The notes under the pieces: generated by a model
Seen by the model: the letters and a program-made list of their open reading frames with translations, nothing else
The model's database searches: none
Told to the model about the DNA's origin: nothing
Shown: in pieces, positions 35,600-46,634 of the stretch
Numbering within the stretch: position 1 is the first letter of the stretch
Layout: each line of letters starts with the position of its first letter
Assembly (NCBI GenBank): GCA_007258455.2
Contig: VDFB02193867.1
Span: 571,021,578-571,085,577 of the forward strand
Direction: 5' to 3'
Length of the DNA stretch: 64,000 nt
Source: Sequoia sempervirens
Taxonomy: Eukaryota > Streptophyta > Pinopsida > Cupressales > Cupressaceae
Translations under genes and position numbers: made by a program

Positions 35600-36930
35600 A
35601 GATTAAAATGAACTTAATGTTGCCTTGATTTAGTGTTGTAATGTGTTTTACACATTTACATTAAGTTTATGGCCTTTCTATACAAAATGGACTTAATTGT
35701 ACCTTATTTAGGGTGTTGTAAAGTGCATCTTTAGACTTTCACATTAATCTAGAGATTTATTAATTAATTAAGGTTAATGTGCCTTAATTGGCCCCTTTAT
35801 TTCAAATCCAAGCCTAATTAATTGTAGATTTAGAGGGATAAAGCCCAACATTCATAAATGCTATTACACAAAACTTAATTTTAAAAGGTGTGTGTCCTAG
35901 GTTAGTGACCTAGGACCCATTTTCTACATGGATCCTCACTAGGTCCTAGGACCCCATTTTCACATGAAATTTCACATTTTTTGAAGTGTGTCCTAGGTAA
36001 GTGGCCTACGACCTATTCGCCACATGGCGAATGGGTCCCCACTTAGACCTAGGACCCCCCCTTGGGATATGTTTTTGGCAATATTTTAATGATTTCAAAT
36101 CCATGATTTGATGTTGGCTTGTGATATTTGAATTTCGGGAATTAATGATAAGATATGTATAAATATAAGGCTATTTCACTTAGTTTGACCTAGCAATTTC
36201 ATAAATAGATCTCCATAAGTAATAAAGAGTACTTTCACAAGAGCATTATAGAATCATTCAAGAGCATTTCTAAGGAATTCAAGGGAAGATTTATAGAAGA
36301 ATATTGCAGCAATTAAGAGTCATTTCATCATTTCAAATATTTAATGCATCATGCATGTTGTTGAGCTAATGTGTCGATGTAGCATTCAAGATATATTCAA
36401 GAATATTCAAGGCATTATTTCAAGTTAGTTTCATGATCAAGATCTACATTATTTGAGGCTACTTCATTCTAGTTTGTAAATCTACAATCCAAGGTTCAAT
36501 TAAGGTATGGTGAGTTGTGACATTGCAATTGTTCATTCATCATTCCTTTATGCATTTCTATTTCATTTCAAGGTTTAATCACCAAAATGGGGTTTGACCA
36601 AGGAAAACCCCTATTCCCTAACAAAACAACATTTTTGTCTTCTTTGATACATATGATTGCAAGTTTTAGGTTGAAGATCAAATGGAGATAAAAACTGCAA
36701 AAGTTGTCAAAGTTTTTAAAGTTGCAAAGAAAGTTGTAAAATGATGGAAATTGCGCTCCAGGATTTATTCCTAACTTTCCGGCAGTGCCCAACTAGAATT
36801 TGGGAGTGTAGACTAAGAGGAATGGAACCCAACCAGAGCCCTAGCCAGGATCAATTCGCCATAGGGCGAATGAGTACTCATTAAGGTTTGAAAAATAACT
36901 TTTGGTGAAAGGTACACAACATTTGACCCT
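35600..36930 (+). repeat. LTR-like repeat H2
   Basis: Plus-strand partner of H1 (17990-19090). It contains three sites of the type CCTAGGACC and two gapped palindromes (TTCGCCACATGGCGAA, TTCGCCATAGGGCGAA). A TATAAATATAAGG box lies near 36160, followed by a leader with ACTTTCACAAGAGCATT. H2 lies inside element F while H1 lies outside it, so the two are independent insertions. No coding interior is attached. Confidence 0.55.
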
Positions 36931-37263
36931 TTCCAGATCTTCCTTGTTATTGGTAGTTGGGTTGGATTTAATTTATGTTATTCATTTATAAATTATTGCT
37001 TACATATTGAATGAAATTAGAGTGAAATTGGTTCATCATTTTGTTTCATTATGGTGAACCCATTTTCCTCCTTTTCACTAATTTTGAATAACATCCAAAG
37101 AAAAATATGATGTGACAAAAACCATGATGGGGCTATCATCAAATATGAGATAACCCTCAATTTTTTCCTCAAAATCTAATATGTGAGACTACATAAACAA
37201 GTCTAGAATACCTATCAAATAATTATCCCACAAAGATGTATTTGAAATTCTATGATTTAACTA
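36931..37263. other. Element F interior, no motif
   Basis: AT-rich DNA between H2 and the F gag remnant. Nothing recognisable. Confidence 0.4.
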
Positions 37264-37798
37264 TCACAAATAATCACTAGAAGCTCTCAAAGAAGCATCT
37301 CTAAGCTCTAATGAAGAAACACAATATGGATTGGTGATCTCAATAGTAGAAGTGGGAGCTGCAAGAGAGCTCTCTTGATTATAAAGATGCTCAAGCTTTA
37401 TATCATATTCAAGATCCTCTAAGGTATCATGATCAAAGGGTACATTATCTACATCATCAAGTGGAATGATGCAATCTAATGTAGGATCATCTAGGAATGG
37501 GAGATCATGTGGATCTCCATAGATCTCCCAAATTCTAGTCCAAAATGTGCTTAGACACTCAATATCTAAGATTTTCCAAAATATGCTAGCACCAATGGTT
37601 GTAACAATCAATCCTATTATATGATCATTTTTATTACCCCAAACTAATTTCTTCTAATGTGTCTTTGGATCAAGGATGAGTCCATAAAGATGAGGCAAAA
37701 TATTGAGCCATCTTCAATGTGTTAGGATGTCTTTTTTCCAAGACTCATAATTTTCCTTAGCCAGAATAATTACAAAAGTATGAGTTGCATAACCCATG
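37264..37798 (-). pseudogene. Element F gag remnant (Ty1-copia type)
   Basis: The ATG at 37798 opens with IILAKENYESWKKDILTH, then (after a stop) LPHLYGLILDPKTH, another stop, LVWGNKNDHIIGLIV and WTRIWEIYGD. The order of an ENY-W-K helix, a LYGLI segment, a W-x-KN-x-IIGLI segment and a W-x-x-IYG segment is that of copia UBN2-type gag. The remaining 80 codons are acidic. Identity is inferred from the pattern only. Its place about 800 bases inside the primer-binding site fits a gag with a long leader. Confidence 0.6.
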
Positions 37799-38580
37799 AT
37801 TATAACAATTATACACTCCTTAAGTGATACAATCTTAAATCATTACATATCAAGCTATTAAGATAAAGTGATATGATCAAAACATAACCTTTCCAAGTGT
37901 CATCATGTCCAAGTACAATCCTCCAAAATGTAAATGTGACAAAAAAATGAATAAAATATGCATGGGTATGAATATAAATAAATTGCATGGATGGATTGAT
38001 AGATATCCTCAATACCTTTCCAATTTCACAAGAATCACAAAAATTGGGTATCTAGGAAATAAAGTTATGAGCTCAGGAGCCAAAAATAAAGATCTAAATT
38101 CAAACAAAAATAAAATATTTTAATAGTAAAATATGATAGTGAGACTTATAACATTAGAAAATTCTCATAACCAACTTTCTAATGCTATCTCATTTTTCAA
38201 AATATGATATATGAGTCAAAATTTATGATGATTTTTAAAATACTACACAATTAACACTTGAGGGGCCAAAATTCAACCCCTTAAGGGCTGGTGAGCAGTC
38301 CCCCATGTGACTAGGCATTTGTGGGTTGGGTTGAGCACTAATATGGCAGCCATTTAACCATCAAATTTAACACAATCCTCCATGATGGTCATTTGATTGT
38401 CAAATTTAAGATAATTTTCCAAAAATGTTTTCACCAAAATATGAAATATTTTATATGAAAGTGGAGCTTTTTGGGCCTTCTAGATTCAATCCAGTGAGAT
38501 CTATTTTTCCCCAAAGTGCACCAATCAAAATCTTATACCTAATTATCTTCTACATTTGAGAAGGGGATTGCAAACTTGAA
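37799..38580. other. Element F leader region
   Basis: The untranslated stretch between the primer-binding site and gag of element F on the minus strand. No other feature is seen. Confidence 0.45.
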
Positions 38581-38592
38581 GTTCTAATACCA
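38581..38592 (-). promoter_or_regulatory. Element F primer-binding site, decayed
   Basis: On the minus strand this reads TGGTATTAGAAC. The intact initiator-methionine type is TGGTATCAGAGC, so two transitions have accumulated. It directly abuts the LTR. Confidence 0.72.
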
Positions 38593-39041
38593 TGTTAGCA
38601 TCACCAATAGACTCAAGCCTCCAAGATCACCTACAAAACAAAAATATGTCTTCCAAAAGAAAGAAAAAGGAGAAAAAATATTTATTGATTATGGGCACAA
38701 TGGATTTGATTAAATCCCAATATGATTACATTGATTACATGACTTGAATTGATTTAAATTGATTGAAATATACATATGATGTCTTTCTTAAATAGGCAAG
38801 GTTGAGAGATATGACTAGACAATAGTGGGACAAGTTCCTTAATTCTATGCAATGAGACAATTAACATGAAAAATATTAAATTCAACCAAGAACAAAAGAA
38901 GTAAATGATATAATCTAGATAAGATAGTATCTAATGACAACTAAGACTTATAGAAATATTCTTATGACCTAGGTAAACATAGCATGTGAATAGGACCTAC
39001 TAGGTGAACTAGTTAGGTAAAATAGCTTATTCACATCAACA
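38593..39041 (-). repeat. Element F 5' LTR
   Basis: 449 bp, TGTTAGCATCACCAATAG...CACATCAACA, paired with 19666-20072. The primer-binding site at its left edge makes it the 5' LTR of a minus-strand element. Confidence 0.82.
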
Positions 39042-39149
39042 TGCTAAAATATTTTAGGAATTTTCAAAATAATACAAACACATTTTGATATATATGTATG
39101 TGCATGTATGAGATTTATATAATACATATTTATGTAGATATATTCATCT

Positions 39150-40110
39150 TCTGGGAGATCCTGATTTTTGCTAAAATCACATATTTTTAAAAAATATAAT
39201 GATTTAAGCCTTGAAAATTTCCATTTAAAGGATTCCAATTGAATAGGGTTTGATAAAACCACCTTAGACCAAGCCCCCTTGGATAGTACCCCGCTAGTTT
39301 TAAACCATACCTATAACGGAGTCTCCTTTATACCTATTAAAATGCTGATAAAAAACCACTTTTGATTTACCTTTTGGGGGATCAAAGGAATTCATTTAAA
39401 ATTTATTTTTTGTAAGTATGTATTCCTTATTATAAGCTTCCAAAAAAGTATAATTTTAATTAAATTAAATTTGATTATTATATTTATTTTTTATTTTTTG
39501 TGAATGTAGATTTTTCACCGAAAATCAAGCTGTTTGTTCTGCACATGTGGAAAAATAGAATATTATCAAAAAAAAAAATTAAAAATATGAGTGCACCAGA
39601 TATTGGAGTCTTTGATCCAAAAAAATAAAAATAAAAATTTGATGCATACAAAAAAAGTTATGCATTATACAGTCATGCTATGTCTAAATTGTAATTGGTT
39701 TGACTTTGAAACTTGATTAATGAAAAAATATTCAATAAAAAACTATCTAACCAAGTGGAAGCACTAGATATCGAAGTTATAAATATAAATTTGAAAGAAT
39801 TAGAATTTTATCCTTCATTTAAAAAAAGTTATGCGTTACACGGTGAGTGTCACTTTTTGAAAATGTTGTTTTATGAAAATTTTTTTTTTTCAAAGGAGAT
39901 GGAAAAAGAAGTGCAATCTGATTCCAAAATTTTTGAAAAAAATAATTTTAGAATCTACAGACAAAATTTCATGAAACTCTAGTTTGCATCATCTTCAAAT
40001 TCCTCACGGTTTAGCCGCTATAGGTGCCCGAAAGTGAATATTTAGTTCAAAAAAATAATTTTAGTGTCAAGTTTGGCCAAAAATTGTAAACCACTATTGG
40101 GGGATCACCA
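39150..40110 (-). mobile_element. TIR transposon copy T4, left end eroded
   Basis: Right end ACTATTGGGGGATCACCA matches the family terminus. The left end begins at GGGAGATCCTGATTTTTGC without the terminal repeat. Its left third matches T1 (CAATTGAATAGGGTTTGAT, ACTAGCGGG-type block, TTTACCTTTTGGGGGATC). An 89-codon open frame at 39713-39982 shares NQVEALDI, NINLKELEFYPS and ALHGECH with other copies. Both flanks carry a similar sequence of about 45 bp with GAGATTTATATAATA (39100-39145 and 40160-40205). Confidence 0.75.
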
Positions 40111-41976
40111 ATGAATGGGTTTTATATAGTATATATTGGTATATGTATATATGTATGTACATATGAGATTTATATAATATACATTTATGCACATATTGAT
40201 TAGTATGGTCTAAACTCTTATATATTTGCAAAATCAAAATAGAAATAGGGGTGATAGGAGAGATCAAAGAGAGAAATATTGGCCATCTCAAATAAACTTG
40301 TAATAGCTATAAATGAGGGGCTTTATTTTTATGAACAAGTAGGAATTGATCTTGTATATATATGGTCCCATCCATGGGATAAAATGGGCATCTACACATG
40401 TATGGTTAGAGATGTTTTTCCTTCAATATAACTATCTTGGTTATCAATTCTTAGAATTGTGGAATCCTTATGGTCATCTTATCAATTTTTAGGAACTACA
40501 CAAAAGGAAATCAAAGAATGGTGAGAAGGGTTAGGTAGACTATGAAATTAGGCATAATAGAAATGATGTTCAACCAAGCATAAGTGGTGGTTATGTGGAA
40601 TTAACAACTCAGAGGGGCCTTTGCATTCCAATTTGAAGAGGAGATCAATCAAAAGCAGCGAGTGTAGAATACAACTTTCACATAAACACTATTTGTTTTC
40701 AAACTATACTTGAAATCAATGCATGAGACCTTTCAGTTGACATCTTTCTATATTATAAATTCCACCTAGTAATTATGTGAGATAGCTTTCAACTTAGGAT
40801 GCATAATTTCTTTTTTATTTTATAATTAACATATTTTGTTGATTTTTACTTATATTTATTTGTGCATATGAAACAATGAAACGTATCATAAAAATATTAC
40901 TTTTACAAGTAATTTGTTTCCAAAAATTTCAATATAATTAATCTCCTGATATTTTTTGCTAATTTTTTTTTATTAATTTAAACTACTTATTTTTGTTTAA
41001 GAGTTCTTTAAAAGAAGATAGAGAATAAAAAGGAAAGTATTTCCCGTGAGAAAGTATGCAATCAAGGTTTAGAGATTAGGACAATCTAAGCCTAGAGCTC
41101 ATATCTCAATGTGTTTTTTTGCACATGTGTCCCACTTGAATTAGAATTTTATTTTCATTAAATTGTTTTGAAAAGTAAAATGATTTTTTTAAAAGTGAGT
41201 TCTTATTTGAAACACATGTAGTTTGTCATATTAAACATAAAAGTTTAATAACATACTTGTAAAAGATCTATGATAAAATGTGATTAGTTGATATTCAAAA
41301 TTCAAAAAATAAACATACACAAAATAAATGTAAATAAAGTAAATTTTCATTATTGAACAATAATTTTTATAATTTATTAATCCAATTGAATGTTTCCCTA
41401 ATACATTTTTTCTATTAACAATATATTTTTTTTCAATTATTTTTTTAATAAAAACTCACAATAACCACAAAACCACAACTCACAAATAACCGCAAAACCA
41501 CCAGCGTGCCCATTGAACCTGTGGCTCCAATTTCTAGTTGATTCATTGTATTTGATTTTTGTAATAACCATGAGAGCGACTATCTGTATATAATATTCAA
41601 AAATGTAATCGATGGAGCCATTTTGTTGAAGATTCACTCCACTTAGCACAGACTGTAATGGAAAAGGTGTACTACATGTAGGGAACTGTTATATTCGCAT
41701 TAAGATGAAAATGCACCCGTGACTCGAACACAAACAAAAAAGAAAAAGGAATCAAAAGCTCCCCCCATGTGAATGCACAGCCCGAAAAAGGTACGAAGAT
41801 GATGTTCCCTTCTCCACGATTCTGCATAAATGATGGAGCATGATTATCACAACCAAACTCCCAAACCAGAGAAACAGACGGCCATTCCTTTTACCCCGAC
41901 AGATTTTACGTGTCAAATGCTAAATGCATTTTGGGCAAATCTGAGACGAACCGATTGAATAATACTGACTGAGAAA
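40111..41976. other. Intergenic DNA upstream of the GDSL gene
   Basis: No coding motif is seen. The first 100 bases are a TA/TATG-rich stretch similar to the left flank of T4. The 500 bases before the GDSL start are somewhat richer in G and C and presumably include its promoter, but I could not pick out a convincing TATA box. Confidence 0.45.
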
Positions 41977-44679
41977 ATGAGGCCTGTGATGAGAATACTA
42001 TGGAGCCTTGGAGTTATTATAACAATGGGATTTGCAGAATCAAGTGAAATCCCTTTCTTCATATTTGGTGACTCTCTGGCGGACGCAGGCAACAACAATT
42101 ACATTGCATCCCTCTCAAAAGCTGATTTCCCCCCTTATGGGATTGATTTCACACTTTCAGGGGGCAGACCCACGGGCCGTTTCACCAATGGCAAAACAAT
42201 CCCCGACATCATTGGTATATAACTTGGCATGAGATTAAAGCAATTGATAACCTCTCACTTAATGCAATTAGATTTCCAGGATTTGATAAACTCTCACTTG
42301 ATGGTTCAGATTCTCATTTACTCGTTTAAATCTTGCAGGACTTAGCATTGGGAAGACAATGTTACCCCAACCATACTTGGCACCCACCACCAAGGGAGCT
42401 CTCATACTTCCTGGAGTGAACTATGCATCAGGGGCATCTGGAATCCTCAACGTCACCGGATCTCTCTTTGTATGTTTTTGAATGCATTTCTTTTTTGGTG
42501 TGTGTTGAAGCTTATATGTCAAATCCAGTGTTGTTGTGGAGAATTTGTAACATATCTTGCATGCTGAGAAGTAAAATTTTGATGGCCCATGGATGGAATT
42601 GAATGTTACTCTGTATTTGTGTTTAGTTTGTAGGCCTCTGTACTACATAAACTAGGATAATGAACCTGGTATTTGGGCTGTGTCTAAGTATCTGTTTAGG
42701 AAAAATATTTTGGAATGTGTCTGTTGTCCTCTCATTGCTTAACTTTGTTTGTTTTAGAGCCAAATTGATGTTTGCCTATAGGGCTTTTCACTTTCCCTTT
42801 AGGTCTTTGCAGATGTAGTTCTCCTAAATTGGAGGTCTTCCATTGCTTGGGCATTTTGTTGTCTCTGAAAGACTCCGTTGCCTTCGCAGGCCTGTGAAGC
42901 ACTGGACCCCTCTCTTAGCAATCTATTATGTTCAGTTCATGTGAAGATATCAGAAAACCTAGGCTTCGAATTAAGAATCCCCAACAGTAATTTCGCCTAT
43001 TGTGTTTTCAAAAAACTCCGGATTTCCATGAACTCTGAAATATCCCAACAGTTTTTTCATCATCTTCTCTGTTTGGCGGGCTATCGAAGATATTATTTGT
43101 TCTTTTGTGTTTCTTTTCATCAAAGCTCATTTAGGAAGAAGACGATTAACCAGAAATTCTATTAATTAGGCTGCAAGATAAAATGTTTTGGGTATTCCTT
43201 TGATATGCTTATCTGGTGTTTCTATTTGATGGGCACATTACGTGGGACACTACAATCCTTAGCTCTTATACATTGAAATTGACCGAGATTGTGGAATCAA
43301 AGAATAAGATCCTCATGATCATCCATTGTTTTGGGTTCAGGCCGCGCGTATTGCACTGCAGCAACAGATTGAGTACTTCGAAACATCGAGGATGGAGCTC
43401 ATCGATATGCTAACCGAAGCCAGCGCTATGAAGTTCCTTGAGAAATCTGTATTTACCGTGACAACAGGCTCAAATGATTATCTCATTAACTATCTTTTAC
43501 CTGTCTCACCCATGAGGGCTTGTTTCACACCAGAGGAGTTCCAGGAGGAGCTCATATCTCAGTTAGGCGTTTTACTTATGGTAAGATTTCTCAACCATCT
43601 TCGCTCAAAGGAATGAACTGAACTTAGAAAACCCTGAAGAGTTTTTCAATCTCGAATGTAATAAAATGAGAAATAAGCCTGTTTTGTTGTAGCTGACCAA
43701 TTTTTAGCACAGAAGAGTATTGGTTGGCACTTAACATTGCAGCTAAACCCATTTTTTGTTTTCTTTTCTGTTATAACAGAGATTGTTCAGTTTAGGGGCC
43801 AGGAAGTTTGCTATAGCAGGAATCGGGCCTCTCGGATGCACGCCATTCGAATTGTCTTTAAACAAATCTACGAATGGCATATGTATTTCTCAGTCCAATA
43901 ATCTGGTAGTGAACTATAACAATCGTTTGAAACAGCTTATTACCCAGCTAAATTCTAGTCTACCTGATTCTCATTTTGTGTACCTCAATACTTACGACGT
44001 TGTGATGGACATCCTCAAAAACTACCAGAAGTACGGTAAGAGGCTGCAATACATTTCCCTTTTTTATGTACACATCTTTCATAAAAGAGGGAAAACCTTT
44101 AATTTTAGATAGATTTGGCGATTTGACCCAGCTAATTTATAGCTATATTCCACTGATCTTGGTTTTTGGTCATGTCAAGATTATCTATACTACATTAATT
44201 TTTTTCAAAAAATGATTCTTTTGTTAGCATGAGTTTTCTATAATTTATGTAGTATTCGTAAGTTTTGTTTTTTGAATCAACTGTATATATTTTTGTCTCA
44301 ACATTTTGAATCACTCTGTTCTTCTCCATAAGAGACTGGTGGAGAATATAATCCAAAATATTGATAAAAAACACACAACAATCTCTTTTTCCACTGACCA
44401 CATCTAATAATTAAATTTAAAAACTAATTTCTATTACTTTAAATATATGCAGGCTTTGAGAATCCTAATACCGCATGCTGTGGAGCTGGTGGGCAGTTCA
44501 GAGGAATAGTGTCGTGCCTGCCAAACATAGGATTCTGCAACAGTGATCGATCGAGATATATATTTTGGGACGCATATCACCCAACGGAGGCCACGAATAG
44601 CCTTGTAGCCAGGAAATTCATGGATGGTACTCCAAACGAGTCTTTTCCTATAAACTTGAGACAGCTCTTCTCCGTTTGA
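41977..44679 (+). CDS. GDSL esterase/lipase, five exons
   Basis: Exons are 41977-42214, 42339-42469, 43341-43580, 43780-44035 and 44453-44679. Every intron begins GT and ends AG, and the joined frame is open for 363 codons, the usual size for plant GDSL lipases. Residues 1-20 are a hydrophobic secretion signal. Block I is [14 protein letters not shown] with nucleophile Ser33. Block [13 protein letters not shown], lies near 106-116. Block III is TTGSNDY with Asn168. Block V is FWDAYHPTE with Asp328 and His331. A conserved cysteine pair lies in TACCGAGG (297-298). The protein is expected to be exported and to hydrolyse acyl esters, with the natural substrate unknown (cutin, wax or other lipids are possibilities in the family). 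It looks intact and is the only complete host gene in the window. The start is the first Met; Met5 is an alternative. Confidence 0.93.
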
Positions 44680-46634
44680 GTGGATTATAGAAACAGGTTA
44701 TAAGAAATCCGCTGGATTTAGTGATCAAGATTTTCTTACTTATGGAGGACTCGATTAGTGACACGTTGTAATTCATAGCATTGGAGAAAGAAATAATGTC
44801 TAGGCAATGTAGAACATAAGTGTGCAAGTATAATATTTTGAGTGAGAAAATGTTAAAAATATATTAATTATGGAAGTTGAAGGATTTTATCAAGTGACTT
44901 ATAAAACTATAATGTAGAATTGAATCGCTTGCGGGAGTGGAGGGATGGACTCCGTGGCAATTATATTTATTGTAGGAGAACAGCGGTATCCGTTGCTCCA
45001 AGTGTGAATACTTTGTATTAATTATAAGACATATTTTAAACTTTACGAGTGCTCTATATTAGGATTGAGTTTTTAAATAATAATTGTTGTAGTTTCACAT
45101 TTATTTTATTTTATTTCAAGTAAAACAAGTGTCAAGTAGTGGTTAGTACTTGTCTTTATGTATTGTAATTATTGTTTTTTAATTTGAAAAAAAAAAGTTT
45201 TATTAATGTGAATAAAAATAAAAATACAACGCAAGTTATGTTAATTATAGTGTTTTAGTATTGTTAATTAGTTCTTTGCATGATCTAACCTTAACCCTAA
45301 CTTTAACTCACACCTTAAATCTAACCCTAACCCTAACAATAAATTCTAAACCATTATCCTAATCTTAATCGTAACACTATTCATAACTATGGTTGTACTT
45401 CTAACCCTAATACCTAATAAAGAATTGTAGAGTGACATTACAAAACAAGCGCTGCAGAGCAACGAAATTCCTGCCTAAATGTGCCAGAGTAGCGTTGTTT
45501 TTATTTGTTGTGTCTACTATGTTTTAGCAACAGTGTTGATATTATAACAACTTAATAGTAATCTTGAAATTTGTCAGATGGTGTACAATCATTAGTTATG
45601 AGAAATAGCGTAAAGTCCGCAATGCACTTGATATTTTTGGATATTTGATCCACACTATGCATTTGCTATCAAGAATTTTTCCTCAAAGGTATAGGAAGGT
45701 TGCACAAGGAACAACACAAATCAAAAATTTAAACCATGGGATAATAACTTGATTCAGCAACTGTAAGTTGTATTTTTCTAAAGCTAAAATTACATACCAT
45801 TAATAAGCCAATAATTACACATTGTGTTAGAGATAGTAATGGGCATGTGGATAAAATTGACAAGTCAATTGGAATTGGTATAAGTGAAGTAGAAGGCTCA
45901 ATTTGGCATCCTAGTGAGGGTAAATAGTCTAAGAAATAAGTTGAGTAAGTCCTCTGACATCTACACACACACTAGCACAATTAAATATAATGAATAGTGT
46001 TGCTTCTTTACTATATTTCCTAAACCTATATCTATCTAGTTTCCTTATTGTTTACAAAATCAGATTCCTTTGAACCATGAGGTTTAGAAATTTTAAAAGA
46101 TGGGATGTTGATGCATAATGAACCAATTAATGTCGTGACTATCACTTCCCATCAATTATAGGAATTCGGATACTTTAAGAAATTTTGTTGTGTTCATTGT
46201 TTATGGGAAGCATGACTGTTATAGTGTAGTTAATTGTGTTTCCCTATTTTAGATTAGGGTTTTTGTTTATTAGGAGGTAGTGGGTTGTTGGAACAAGAGT
46301 TTTTGGTTTGGGTTGGGGAAGATATTGTAAGAGAATTTATACTATAATTCAGCCATGAAATGTATGTTTTGTTTATTTTTTGTGGAAAGTTGTACATTTT
46401 TTGCAGTTTTATTGTTTATTGTTCACTATTTTTAGTGGCAGTTGAAGGTTTTCACTACAGAATAGAGTAATGTGCATCACATGAGAAACATGGTATATTG
46501 TTTCCTAATGATGTTAACAAATTCATTAGTAATAATCTATAAACCAAATAAGAACATACATATAAGATTTAATGTTTTCTTAAAGATTCAAACAACTTAG
46601 CTTAAATAAGATGTAAGATGGTATAGGAGGAACC
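44680..46634. other. Intergenic DNA downstream of the GDSL gene
   Basis: The first 150 bases probably hold the GDSL 3' untranslated region. The stretch contains the telomere-like patch at 45288-45415. A minus-strand open frame at 45729-45968 has no recognisable motif. Confidence 0.45.
45288..45415. repeat. Degenerate telomere-like CCCTAA repeat
   Basis: Contains AACCTTAACCCTAACTTTAA, TAACCCTAACCCTAAC and later CTAACCCTAATACC, interspersed with diverged copies over about 130 bases. The hexamer CCCTAA differs from the common plant heptamer CCCTAAA. It is best described as an internal degenerate telomere-like tract. Confidence 0.6.

Larger units (their letters stand above)
19666..39041 (-). mobile_element. 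Element F: outermost LTR retrotransposon, with nested insertions
   Basis: A pair of similar LTRs of 407 and 449 bp lies 18.5 kb apart. The left LTR is followed by a polypurine tract on the minus strand and the right LTR is preceded by a methionine-tRNA type primer-binding site, so both belong to an element reading right to left. The interior keeps a copia-type gag remnant (37264-37798) but no recognisable pol. Most of the span is later insertions: element B at 20109-31832, the palindrome array around 32570-34270 and H2 at 35600-36930. The flanking bases (TTCTC left, TGCTA right) do not match, so the target duplication is lost or the two ends come from recombined copies. Confidence 0.72.

Noticed and set aside
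19661..39046. Target duplication for element F
   Set aside because: TTCTC and TGCTA do not match under any small shift of the boundary.
42878..43165. 95-codon open frame inside GDSL intron 2
   Set aside because: Lies between clear donor and acceptor sites, and including it would break the alignment of GDSL blocks II and III.
45729..45968. 79-codon minus-strand frame as tubulin C-terminus or copia RNase H
   Set aside because: Inspected for both because of its neighbours; no motif of either could be found.
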